A DNA stretch of 62,148 nucleotides from NCBI GenBank assembly GCA_002015125.1, contig MUYB01000015.1, positions 1 through 62,148 of the forward strand, read 5' to 3'. Position numbers and translations under genes: made by a program. The stretch is from [Haemophilus] felis (GTDB lineage: Bacteria; Pseudomonadota; Gammaproteobacteria; Enterobacterales; Pasteurellaceae). Position 1 is the first letter of the stretch; each line of letters starts with the position of its first letter. Under the pieces are notes generated by a model. The model was not told the DNA's origin. It worked only from the letters and a program-made list of their open reading frames with translations, and did not search any database. Below are positions 40,923-49,783 of the stretch, in pieces.

Positions 40923-40938
40923 TGTGACAAGGATCACG
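40923..40938. promoter_or_regulatory. CRP-cAMP binding site between galT and mglB
   Basis: TGTGA-N6-TCACG, one base from the consensus palindrome, lies in the 188-bp divergent region. A TAGTAT at 40978-40983 could be the mglB -10 box, which would put the site near -60, a class I activating position. No galR/galS gene lies next to the operons and I see no clear Gal repressor operator. Confidence 0.78.
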
Positions 40939-41040
40939 AAATAAGAAATTGATCGGCGTAAACTTTATTTTTTCGTGTAGTATTTCTAAACCTCTCTCTT
41001 AAAAGAGATCGAGTTAATTCCATCTAATGAGGAGATTTTT

Positions 41041-42033
41041 ATGAAAAAAACAGTATTAAGTGCAGTTGCTTTAGCGGTAGGTTTAGGTTCATTAGCTATG
41101 TCAGTGCAAGCGGCTGATCGCATCGGTGTAACCATTTACAAATACGATGACAACTTTATGTCATTAATGCGTAAAGAAATCGAAAAAGAAGCACAAAACT
41201 TCAAAAACATTGAGTTATTAATGAATGACTCTCAAAACCAACAAGCAATGCAGAATGACCAAGTAGATGGTTTAATCTCAAAAGGCGTTAAAGTGTTAGC
41301 GATTAACTTGGTTGACCCTTCAGCAGCACCAACCATTATTAAGAAAGCACAACCAGATGATATTCCAGTTGTATTTTTCAATAAAGATCCTGGTCCAAAA
41401 GCTATTGGTAGCTATGAACAGGCTTACTATGTGGGAACAGATCCGAAAGAATCAGGTTTAATTCAAGGTGCGTTAATTGCCAAACAATGGAAAGCCAATC
41501 CTGCCCTTGACTTAAACAAAGACGGTAAAATTCAATATGTGTTATTAAAAGGCGAGCCAGGACATCCAGATGCAGAAGCTCGTACTAAATTTGTTGTAGA
41601 AGAACTAAATTCTCAAGGTATCCAAACAGAGGAGTTGTTCATCGACACGGGTATGTGGGATGCGGCACTTGCAAAAGATAAAGTCGATGCTTGGTTATCT
41701 AGCTCTAAAGCTAACCAAATCGAAGTGATCATCTCTAACAACGATGGTATGGCGTTAGGTGCATTAGAAGCAACCAAAGCCCATGGTAAAAAATTACCAA
41801 TCTTTGGTGTGGATGCCTTACCTGAAGCATTACAATTAATCAAAAAAGGTGAATTAGCAGGTACTGTATTGAACGATGGTGTTAACCAAGGTAAAGCGGT
41901 TGTTCAACTTTCACAAAATCTTGCTAAAGGCAAACCAGCCACTGAGGGCACAAACTGGAAATTACAAGATCGCGTTGTTCGTATCCCTTACGTTGGCGTA
42001 GATAAAGACAACCTAGGCGATTTCTTAAAATAA
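41041..42033 (+). CDS. mglB: Galactose/glucose periplasmic binding protein MglB
   Basis: Captures galactose and glucose in the periplasm for the MglAC importer. 330 residues. The signal peptide covers about 1-24 (cleavage after SVQA). The mature protein starts [17 protein letters not shown], with sugar-binding aromatic and Asp residues as in E. coli. The calcium loop DLNKDGKIQ is near residue 158. The strong ribosome site GAGGAG lies just before the start. First gene of mglBAC. Confidence 0.97.
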   Translation: MKKTVLSAVALAVGLGSLAMSVQAADRIGVTIYKYDDNFMSLMRKEIEKEAQNFKNIELLMNDSQNQQAMQNDQVDGLISKGVKVLAINLVDPSAAPTIIKKAQPDDIPVVFFNKDPGPKAIGSYEQAYYVGTDPKESGLIQGALIAKQWKANPALDLNKDGKIQYVLLKGEPGHPDAEARTKFVVEELNSQGIQTEELFIDTGMWDAALAKDKVDAWLSSSKANQIEVIISNNDGMALGALEATKAHGKKLPIFGVDALPEALQLIKKGELAGTVLNDGVNQGKAVVQLSQNLAKGKPATEGTNWKLQDRVVRIPYVGVDKDNLGDFLK

Positions 42034-42102
42034 TCCTCAAAATTATTTAGTTGTAATCATCAAGGGGAAGTATTCTTTCCCCTTTCTTATGCGAGGTTGA
42101 AG

Positions 42103-43638
42103 ATGACTACTCAAACTCCAAATCTAGTAAATGACACCCCAAAGGGTGAAATTTTGCTCAAAATGACTAATGTCTGTAAATCGTTTCCTGGTGTGAAAGC
42201 CCTAGATGATGCGAATTTAACCGTGCGCTCTCATTCCGTGCATGCCTTAATGGGCGAAAATGGTGCAGGCAAGTCAACCTTATTAAAATGCCTCTTTGGT
42301 ATTTATGCCAAAGATGAAGGAGATATTCTTTTTCTCGGCAAACCCGTTAACTTTAAAACCTCCAAAGAAGCCCTTGAAAACGGAATCTCAATGGTGCACC
42401 AAGAATTAAACTTGGTTAAACAAACCACAGTGATGGATAACCTATGGCTAGGGCGTTATCCATTAAAAGCAGGATTCGTTGATCACGGTAAAATGTATCG
42501 TGATACCAAAGCGATTTTTGAAGAATTAGATATTGATATCGATCCAAAGGAAAAAGTCGCAAAATTGTCTGTCTCACAAATGCAAATGATCGAAATTGCG
42601 AAAGCCTTCTCTTATAACGCAAAAATCGTGATTATGGATGAGCCAACCTCTTCTCTTTCAGAAAAAGAAGTTGAGCATTTATTTAAAATTATCAGCAAAT
42701 TAAAACAACGCGGTTGTGGCATTATCTATATCTCGCACAAAATGGACGAAATTTTCAAAATTTGTGATGAAATCACCATTTTACGTGATGGAAAATGGAT
42801 TAACACCGTTGAAGTGAAAAAAACCACAATGGATCAAATTGTTGCAATGATGGTTGGACGTGAACTTACCCAACGTTTTCCACCCAAAACCAACACACCA
42901 AAAGAAACCATTCTCACCGTTGAACATCTTACCGCACAGAATCAACCCTCTATTCAAGATGTGAGTTTTGAATTACGCAAAGGTGAAGTATTGGGGATTG
43001 CAGGTTTAGTGGGTGCTAAACGTACCGATATTGTGGAAACCATTTTTGGTGTGCGTGAACGCAAGTTAGGTAAAATCACTTTAAATGGTAAAGAAGTGAA
43101 AAACCATAATGCCTTTGAAGCAATCAATAATGGCTTTGCCCTTGTAACAGAAGAACGCCGTTCCACAGGAATTTACGCCAATTTAAGTATTGAGTTCAAC
43201 TCTCTGATCTCCAATATGAAATCTTATATCAGCAAGTTTGGCTTATTGAGCAGTCGCAAAATGAAAAGCGATACCCAGTGGGTAATTGATTCTATGAATG
43301 TGAAAACGCCGTCCCATAAAACAAACATTGGTTCTCTTTCAGGCGGTAACCAACAAAAAGTGATTATCGGTCGCTGGTTGTTGACTCAACCTGAAATTTT
43401 AATGCTTGATGAGCCAACTCGAGGTATTGATATTGGTGCTAAATATGAGATTTATCAGCTCATTATGGAATTAGCAAAAAAAGATAAAGGTATCATTATG
43501 ATTTCATCTGAAATGCCAGAATTACTTGGTGTAACAGATCGTATTTTGGTGATGAGTAACGGTAAAGTGGCAGGCATCGTTAACACCGCGGAAACCTCAC
43601 AAGAAGAAATTTTACAGCTCGCTGCAAAATATTTATAA
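42103..43638 (+). CDS. mglA: Galactose/methyl galactoside ABC importer ATPase MglA
   Basis: Energises sugar import. 511 residues with two ATPase domains. Domain 1: [29 protein letters not shown]. Domain 2: a degenerate Walker A (GLVGAKRTD), [28 protein letters not shown]. This is usual for the sugar-importer family, where one site is non-canonical. I prefer the ATG at 42103. A TTG two codons earlier is also possible. Confidence 0.96.
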   Translation: MTTQTPNLVNDTPKGEILLKMTNVCKSFPGVKALDDANLTVRSHSVHALMGENGAGKSTLLKCLFGIYAKDEGDILFLGKPVNFKTSKEALENGISMVHQELNLVKQTTVMDNLWLGRYPLKAGFVDHGKMYRDTKAIFEELDIDIDPKEKVAKLSVSQMQMIEIAKAFSYNAKIVIMDEPTSSLSEKEVEHLFKIISKLKQRGCGIIYISHKMDEIFKICDEITILRDGKWINTVEVKKTTMDQIVAMMVGRELTQRFPPKTNTPKETILTVEHLTAQNQPSIQDVSFELRKGEVLGIAGLVGAKRTDIVETIFGVRERKLGKITLNGKEVKNHNAFEAINNGFALVTEERRSTGIYANLSIEFNSLISNMKSYISKFGLLSSRKMKSDTQWVIDSMNVKTPSHKTNIGSLSGGNQQKVIIGRWLLTQPEILMLDEPTRGIDIGAKYEIYQLIMELAKKDKGIIMISSEMPELLGVTDRILVMSNGKVAGIVNTAETSQEEILQLAAKYL

Positions 43639-43661
43639 AACTCAGTATTAAGGAATAAATT

Positions 43662-44672
43662 ATGGCTGCGTTACAACCCAACAAATCTCTCGATTTTTTC
43701 AAACAAAATGCAATTTATTTTGTCTTGTTGATCTTATTAGGGGTCATCATCATTCAAGATCCGACCTTCCTGAATCTAAGAAATTTCAGTAACATTCTTA
43801 CCCAATCCTCCGTTCGCTTAATCATTGCGCTTGGGGTAGCTGGCTTGTTAGTTACACAAGGAACAGACTTATCTGCAGGTCGTCAAGTAGGGTTAGCTGC
43901 GGTAGTCTCTGCAACCTTATTGCAAGCAATGGACAATATGAACCGCGTATTCCCAAATCTTGGAGAGATTCCAATTCCTGTGGTCATTCTCGTGGTTTGT
44001 ACGATTGGTGCGTTAATTGGTTTAGTGAATGGTTTGGTCATTGCTTATTTAAATGTAACGCCATTCATTGCCACAATGGGAACGATGATCATCATCTATG
44101 GGGTAAATTCACTTTACTATGATGCCGTAGGTGGATCGCCAATTGCAGGTTTCAATGAAACTTTCTCCGAATTTGCACAAGGATTTTTCAAATTTGGGTC
44201 ATTTCGTTTGTCTTACATTACGATTTATGCCGCCATTGCGACTTTCTTAGTATGGGTGCTATGGAACAAAACGCGCTTTGGTAAAAATATTTTTGCTATC
44301 GGCGGTAACCCTGAAGCAGCTCGCGTTTCTGGCGTCAACGTCGCACGCAATCTTGTAGTCATCTATATGATCGCAGGAATGTTCTATGGTTTCGGCGGTA
44401 TGCTAGAAGCTGGACGTATCGGTTCTGCAACTAACAACTTAGGCTTTATGTATGAGTTAGATGCTATTGCGGCTTGCGTCGTCGGCGGCGTATCCTTTGC
44501 GGGTGGTGTGGGTACCGTCATTGGTGTGGTAACAGGCGTGATTATCTTCACAGTGATAAACTACGGTTTAACCTATATCGGGGTCAATCCGTACTGGCAA
44601 TACATCATCAAAGGTAGCATCATCATCCTCGCGGTGGCTATTGACTCACTCAAATACGCGAAGAAAAAATAA
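43662..44672 (+). CDS. mglC: Galactose/methyl galactoside ABC importer permease MglC
   Basis: Inner-membrane channel of the Mgl importer. 336 residues, about ten membrane segments. It carries the permease motif GGNPEAARVSGVNV near residue 215. Complete and in frame, 23 bp after mglA. Its middle part (about 43845-44405) recurs as a truncated copy at 53053-53613 in the same orientation. Confidence 0.97.
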   Translation: MAALQPNKSLDFFKQNAIYFVLLILLGVIIIQDPTFLNLRNFSNILTQSSVRLIIALGVAGLLVTQGTDLSAGRQVGLAAVVSATLLQAMDNMNRVFPNLGEIPIPVVILVVCTIGALIGLVNGLVIAYLNVTPFIATMGTMIIIYGVNSLYYDAVGGSPIAGFNETFSEFAQGFFKFGSFRLSYITIYAAIATFLVWVLWNKTRFGKNIFAIGGNPEAARVSGVNVARNLVVIYMIAGMFYGFGGMLEAGRIGSATNNLGFMYELDAIAACVVGGVSFAGGVGTVIGVVTGVIIFTVINYGLTYIGVNPYWQYIIKGSIIILAVAIDSLKYAKKK

Positions 44673-44729
44673 GATTTTTTGGTTAAAGACGATATATTTT
44701 TCTGTCCAAACGTTAGACAGACTTGATTT

Positions 44730-44770
44730 AAGGACTAAGATCTGTATTTCACAGGCTTCAGTCCTTTTTA
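44730..44770 (+). terminator. Terminator of mglBAC
   Basis: AAGGACT (44730-44736) pairs with AGTCCTT (44760-44766), with TCTGT/ACAG pairs inside, and ends in T5. It is the first part of the 322-bp gap between mglC and hxuA. The gap otherwise holds the hxuA terminator and AT-rich sequence without a gene. Confidence 0.75.
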
Positions 44771-44860
44771 TTTCATTTGAATCTATATTGGTGGGGCGAT
44801 TTTGACTATTTCGAAGATAAAATGTTATATCTTATTGCTTGAGGGGAGAAATTTATCATA

Positions 44861-44915
44861 AAAAAATCTGCCCTTAATCTGTTGGAGATGAAGTCCAACT
44901 TTTGGGGGCAGATTA
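44861..44915 (-). terminator. Terminator of hxuA
   Basis: AATCTGCCC (44866-44874) pairs with GGGCAGATT (44907-44915). A second stem, GTTGGA/TCCAAC, sits inside. On the minus strand it is followed by T7. A similar ATAAAAAA-TCTGC-CTAATCT sequence recurs at the terminator after pgm. Confidence 0.75.
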
Positions 44916-44994
44916 ATATCGCCTTTTTATAGATGTCATGATAAATACAACAGGTTTACCATTACGTCAGGTTGTAGGAAAGGTTAAGTGTTGA

Positions 44995-47928
44995 TTATTT
45001 TATTTCACCTACGGTAACGCTCATCTCGCTATGTTGATTGCCAAGTGATAAATTTTGGCATTCTTCACCTTCGTTACATACTGCCATCGTAACTTCTTTT
45101 TCCACTTCAATATTTTCTAAAGCAGAACCCGCTTCAAAGGTGAGCTTGTTATCCGCTACAGCAGAAACTTGACCTGTTTGTAAGTTTGTTTCTGCAATGC
45201 CAAGAGATTTATCCATACGGCGTAATGCTTCACGTTGCGTAAGTTTGGTGGCATTACCACGCAATGAATTTGCTTCTAGGCGGTTGGTTCTTGGTTGTTC
45301 AAAAAAGGTTACATTGGAATTTTTGATTTCAATCGGCACGGCATTAGAACTGTAGTAAGCTGGTGCACCATTCGGAGCGAAAATATCCAGTGTTACATTT
45401 TCTAATGTGGTTTTAGTATTGGCGGCATCGCCGGGTGAAAAGGCGGTATTTCCTTCATCGGCGTGTCCTTCTGTAATGCCTACATTAAGATGTTGTGCAA
45501 CGCCTGTGTTAATCAATGTGATTTTCAAATCTTCTTGCCCAGTTTCACCTTTTAAACTTGCATTGCCATCAGTGCGTAAGGTGTAGCCTTGATGAGTTTT
45601 TGCCAAAATACTGCTTTGATTTTTGCCTACTAAATTTCCTACTAAGAAGAATGCCGCAGCAGCTTGGCTGGAGTCGGGGGATGCGTGGCGAATATCCGCT
45701 CCCATTAATTTTATATGGCTGTTGTTTAGTACCACTTCGCCATTCATCGCAACTTTGTGAATACGCTGCCATAGACTATCCCAAATCAAACTGCGGTCGA
45801 AACTGACATCAAATTTGGAATTTTCAATATTGATGTTTTTCGCCAAGAGCTGAATAAAGCCATCGTGGGTTTTTATATTACTGTTGCGGATATTGATTGA
45901 GGTTTCTAGATGAGTGCGAGGTGGTTGAACATTCCACATATCATAACCATCAACAAATTCACGAGAGAGTAAAATATCTCTGAGATTTTGTGAATATTGC
46001 CAGCGACGAGGGCGTTCTCCGCCGTGATTTTTTCTTGAGCGAAGTACACGCTCTTCAATGTCTTGAATAGCGTATTCATAGCCCGGTTTTGTTTTGTAAG
46101 TAAATTTATTCCCACCGTGGAAATAAAAATTGCTTCGTCCTGTGTGGGAGAGATGATCAATATTCAAATTGCGAAAACCGCCTGAAATCACAAAGTCATC
46201 AACACGATTTAAAGTAAGATTATTCAGCGTAACATCAAAATAATTGAGTTGATCTTCGTCAATAGTATTTGAGGGGTTGTTTAAATAGTAACGACCGCCA
46301 ACTGCATTTCGTCCAACACCAAAAGAACCATTACCAAGATCTAAAGTGGTGTTTTGTAAGATCACATTGGCGTTATTTGTAGGAATATTCGCTGGAATTT
46401 CGTGAATAATATTTAAACGCCCTGCACTTTGAATATTGGCATCTTGAATATCCAATTTTGCACCGATAAATTTAAGTGTGCTATCGCTATTGCGAAAGGC
46501 TTGCACATTGATATTATCTCGAATTCGCAATTCACCTTGTTCTCGAATGCGTTCGCCATCAACTACTTTTTTATAGGATCTTAAACCTAACTGTAGTTTA
46601 GTTTTTCCATGACTTGCCAATATAGAGGAAAGTGCGGTTGTACTGATAAAATGTGGTGCCTCGCTTTCGCCTTTTTGATCGGCAACATAAACTAAACCGC
46701 CAATTTGCAATTCAAACTCATTAGTTGCGTTGCCAAATTCCTCATTGAAAAAGCGTTTTTCTTCACCACGACTAAATTCGCCTTCTATATGGATTTTATC
46801 TCCCTCTACTTTAGTTTTACGGGCTAAGATCTCTGAGCCTTTTTCTGAAGAAATTTTGACCGTTCTTTGATCTTTTTTATTTATACTATCTCGATATTTT
46901 GGCGAAGTAAGCTGTAATTCTTTTTCTGCTTTGATTTGGCTGTTTTTGCCTAAATTGACATTGTAGGCTGAAAGGGTAATAGTGCCATTGTTATCTGTGG
47001 CAGCATTGGCTTGCAAAATACCATTGTTATTGATTAAACCATCAAAAACCTCATTTTTTCCGCCTGTCGTGAGGGTGATATATCCTTCGTTAGACATAAT
47101 CACACCATTGTTTTCAATCAGTTGATTTAGCTGATTTTCGGTAATTCTAATATCAATGGAATTATTGCTGTCATCTAAATCAAGCCTAAATTCTTTGCCT
47201 GCCCCTAAAATAACTTGAGCTGGTGTCGTTGTGGTTGTGGTGATAGTTTCGTTATATTCTCGCCAATGTGCCCTACTTGGATCATTGGTTGTATTTGCAT
47301 CACAGAATGCAGTGTATTCTGGACCAGCAGAACAAACTCGCTTTTTTTCTGTCCGACTTTCACTATGTGAATAATTATTAGCGGTGATTTTTCCCTCATT
47401 TTTAACTTTTTTCCCGAACAGCAGCACAAAGCCATTCTGTGTGCCTGTGGCAGTGATCGTGCCTTGATTGAGAATTTCGCCTTCATCTTCTTTGATTTGT
47501 TTAAATTGCAGTGCGTTGCTGTCAATATTGGCATCTTCTTTCAACGCTTTTGTGGTGGCGAGTAAAGCACCAACGTTAACAGAAGCGGTTTTACTAAAAA
47601 TCACCCCGTTAGGATTGGCGAGAAAAACTCGTCCGTTGGCTTCCAGCTTGCCTTGAATTTGGCTAGCATTACCGCCAGTTACACGGTTGTAAGCCACTGA
47701 CGTTGTTTGGGGTTGTACAAAGGTAACCTTATTTGAGGCACCAATATCAAAGCTTTCCCAGTCAATTTTCACCCTATCGCTGGTTTGTGTGATAGTCATA
47801 TCCGAGCCAGCGGTCGCAATACTTGCCTTGCCACTTTGAACACTATGTCCTTGTGGTAAAATATTGGCAAAACTAACCGCACTTGTTGCCATTGCATAAA
47901 TAGCTAGGCTAATTTGATTTAATTTCAT
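44995..47928 (-). CDS. hxuA: HxuA-like two-partner-secreted haem-hemopexin-binding protein (TpsA)
   Basis: 977 residues. Short signal peptide (cleavage near residue 22 after SFA), then a TPS secretion domain: AGSDMTITQTSDRVKIDWESFDIG, NRVTGGNASQIQGKL and the NPNG box in VFLANPNGVIF. A long beta-helix rich in Asn repeats follows. The C-terminus carries a close Cys pair, CNEGEEC, a few tens of residues from the end. In H. influenzae, HxuA on or near the cell surface takes haem from hemopexin and passes it to HxuC. The call rests on the TPS domain, size and the neighbouring HxuB- and HxuC-like genes. An HMW-type adhesin cannot be wholly excluded, since it shares the TPS domain and a terminal Cys pair. 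Confidence 0.75.
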   Translation of the reverse strand: MKLNQISLAIYAMATSAVSFANILPQGHSVQSGKASIATAGSDMTITQTSDRVKIDWESFDIGASNKVTFVQPQTTSVAYNRVTGGNASQIQGKLEANGRVFLANPNGVIFSKTASVNVGALLATTKALKEDANIDSNALQFKQIKEDEGEILNQGTITATGTQNGFVLLFGKKVKNEGKITANNYSHSESRTEKKRVCSAGPEYTAFCDANTTNDPSRAHWREYNETITTTTTTPAQVILGAGKEFRLDLDDSNNSIDIRITENQLNQLIENNGVIMSNEGYITLTTGGKNEVFDGLINNNGILQANAATDNNGTITLSAYNVNLGKNSQIKAEKELQLTSPKYRDSINKKDQRTVKISSEKGSEILARKTKVEGDKIHIEGEFSRGEEKRFFNEEFGNATNEFELQIGGLVYVADQKGESEAPHFISTTALSSILASHGKTKLQLGLRSYKKVVDGERIREQGELRIRDNINVQAFRNSDSTLKFIGAKLDIQDANIQSAGRLNIIHEIPANIPTNNANVILQNTTLDLGNGSFGVGRNAVGGRYYLNNPSNTIDEDQLNYFDVTLNNLTLNRVDDFVISGGFRNLNIDHLSHTGRSNFYFHGGNKFTYKTKPGYEYAIQDIEERVLRSRKNHGGERPRRWQYSQNLRDILLSREFVDGYDMWNVQPPRTHLETSINIRNSNIKTHDGFIQLLAKNINIENSKFDVSFDRSLIWDSLWQRIHKVAMNGEVVLNNSHIKLMGADIRHASPDSSQAAAAFFLVGNLVGKNQSSILAKTHQGYTLRTDGNASLKGETGQEDLKITLINTGVAQHLNVGITEGHADEGNTAFSPGDAANTKTTLENVTLDIFAPNGAPAYYSSNAVPIEIKNSNVTFFEQPRTNRLEANSLRGNATKLTQREALRRMDKSLGIAETNLQTGQVSAVADNKLTFEAGSALENIEVEKEVTMAVCNEGEECQNLSLGNQHSEMSVTVGEIK

Positions 47929-47943
47929 ATTGCTTTCCTTGTA

Positions 47944-49631
47944 TTAAAATGTTTTTAATAACGTAAACCAAAATTGATGTTTGCTTTCTTTATCTAAGCG
48001 TTTCCCGACAGGTTTTGCTATTGCTGCTGTGAGGGAATAGTTATTTGCTGCGGCTAAAGACAAACTTACGCCTACACTTTGTAAGACCACATTGTTGTTC
48101 ACTTCAACGGCGAGTGCTTGGCTGTTTTTGTAGTATTTGCCTCGTCCATAATCATAGAATAGAGAAGTGGTTAAAATACTTTCTTGAAAGAGCGGTAGGA
48201 AATGTTTGAGTTCTGCTTGGAGTAGCTGTCCTTCATCAACAGAAGCCGCTCCAGAACGATAACCACGCACCGCATATTGTCCGCCGAGTAGCATTTTTTG
48301 TGAGCTATCTAAGTTTTTATCGCTGATTTGTCCCGATAAACTTAAATTCAAGGCAAAAGATTTTGGTAATAATTGTTCGTGAGAAAGATTGTAATTAAAG
48401 GTAGTAAAGGATTTTTTCGCTTTGAAAGTACCATCTTGATAGTGAGCAGCTTCATTGGTGCGTTGATGTTCATTACCAAAGGTTGTCGCAAAGCTAAAAT
48501 AGGTTGTGCCTTTGGAGATACTCCGCCAAGAGCCATTGAAAGCAAGATTGAGAGTATTGAGCTTACGTTTTTGCTCCACAGCCACCGCAGTTTGCTTATC
48601 TTGTAGGGTTTGATGATTAAAAGTGAGCTTGGTATTCAAGCGTAAATGGGGTAAACGAATGCTAGGGTGTTGCACATAAACGCCTACACTATTACTGTTT
48701 CCTTTCGCACCAAGATCCTTGAATTCACCACCTAATTGATAATCTAAATAGCTGACTACTGCTCCAAGTTTTGTACCGTAACCATCAATTAATCCTGCAT
48801 AATCAGCTCGAATGCTTTTTAATTTGCCTTTGTCTGAACTGGTTACATCAAGTTTCAAATCATCGCCAAAACCGATTAAATTATTTAAGCGAACCCCTGC
48901 AGATAAGCGATATTTACCTGTTTCTTTGTTACCTAAGTTATCCATTAAAGTATAAGCACTGAAACGTTGGCTGTCTGCAAGAGAAATGTGTAAATCTGTT
49001 GTGCCACGTTGTTTACCTGCTTTGAGTGATAATTGTGGTTTAATGCCTTGTAAATCATTGAGTAATAACGCAAGTTTTTCTAAGTCTGTTTTTTGCAAAT
49101 AGTCTTCTTCGCCTAATGTCGTTGTTGCCAGTCGCTGCACAAAACGGCTATGCAATTTACTGTTGTTTTGTAGCGTAACTTCGCCAATTTCTCCCTTAAT
49201 CACCGCAATATAGAGCGTTTGATTGACAATATCTTGTGGTGGCAAAATAGCTCTAGCAACTAAGTAATTGTTATTTCGATAAAATTGTGTGATTTGCTGA
49301 GTGAGCTGGTGTAAATCAGAAAGGCTCACGGCTTTGTTCAGATAAGGATTGATAAGGCTAGAAAGATCTTCCTGAACGGCTTCGCCCTCAAATTCAATCA
49401 CTTTAATTTGAGAGAGGTGAAAAGTGAGCGTTGAACTGGTCGGCTGAGTGGTTTTTTGTTTTTGTGGGGTAAAAATTTCACCGCTAGGCTGAATTTTATG
49501 TTGTTGATGAGGTTGTTCTATTTGTTTATTTAATATTCCAGAATTAATCTTTGGCTGGCTGGCTGGCTGGCGTGTACTGACAATGCGAGGGTGCTAGAAA
49601 GTGCGGTAAATAAAACCGTTTTTTTAAACAT
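47944..49631 (-). CDS. hxuB: HxuB-like outer-membrane transporter (TpsB), apparent phase-OFF gene
   Basis: The body from 49551 to 47944 encodes a FhaC/ShlB-type transporter: POTRA region (NYLVARAILPPQDI, VIKGEIGEV), then a beta-barrel with AVRGYRSG near the end and a terminal Phe. No usable start exists in that frame except a GTG at 49401, which lacks a signal peptide; the frame is closed by TAG at 49596-49594. Upstream, in another frame, an ATG at 49631 with AGGAAG 8 bp ahead encodes a good signal peptide (MFKKTVLFTALSS...SVHA). Five GCCA units separate the two. With five, the signal frame ends at TAA 49532-49530. Six (or three) would join the pieces perfectly. HxuB exports HxuA, so OFF should silence HxuA surface delivery. 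Confidence 0.85.
49552..49571 (-). repeat. (GCCA)5 tetranucleotide tract in hxuB
   Basis: Five perfect TGGC units on the plus strand (GCCA on the coding strand), 20 residues after the ATG and right at the predicted signal-peptidase site. In the ON register the tract encodes ASQPASQP. An exact uptake-signal core (49599-49607) lies 27 bp away in the same signal-peptide region. Confidence 0.93.
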
Positions 49632-49684
49632 AAAAATTGCTTCCTTTTAAGAGAAATTTAAAATGCAAATGAGAATAAAAGGTT

Positions 49685-49703
49685 GATAATGATAATATAA
49701 ATG
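49685..49703. promoter_or_regulatory. Fur-box-like site between hxuB and hxuC
   Basis: GATAATGATAAT followed by weaker sequence matches about the first 12 of 19 consensus Fur positions. A second ATTATC-type element lies near 49741. They sit in the 152-bp divergent gap, where iron repression of both haem-uptake transcripts would be expected. Confidence 0.5.
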
Positions 49704-49783
49704 TAAACAATTCTCAATATTGAATAATTAGTTTATCTTGATTATCATAAATAAGATTTTTTTGTAAAACTAAGGAATAAATA

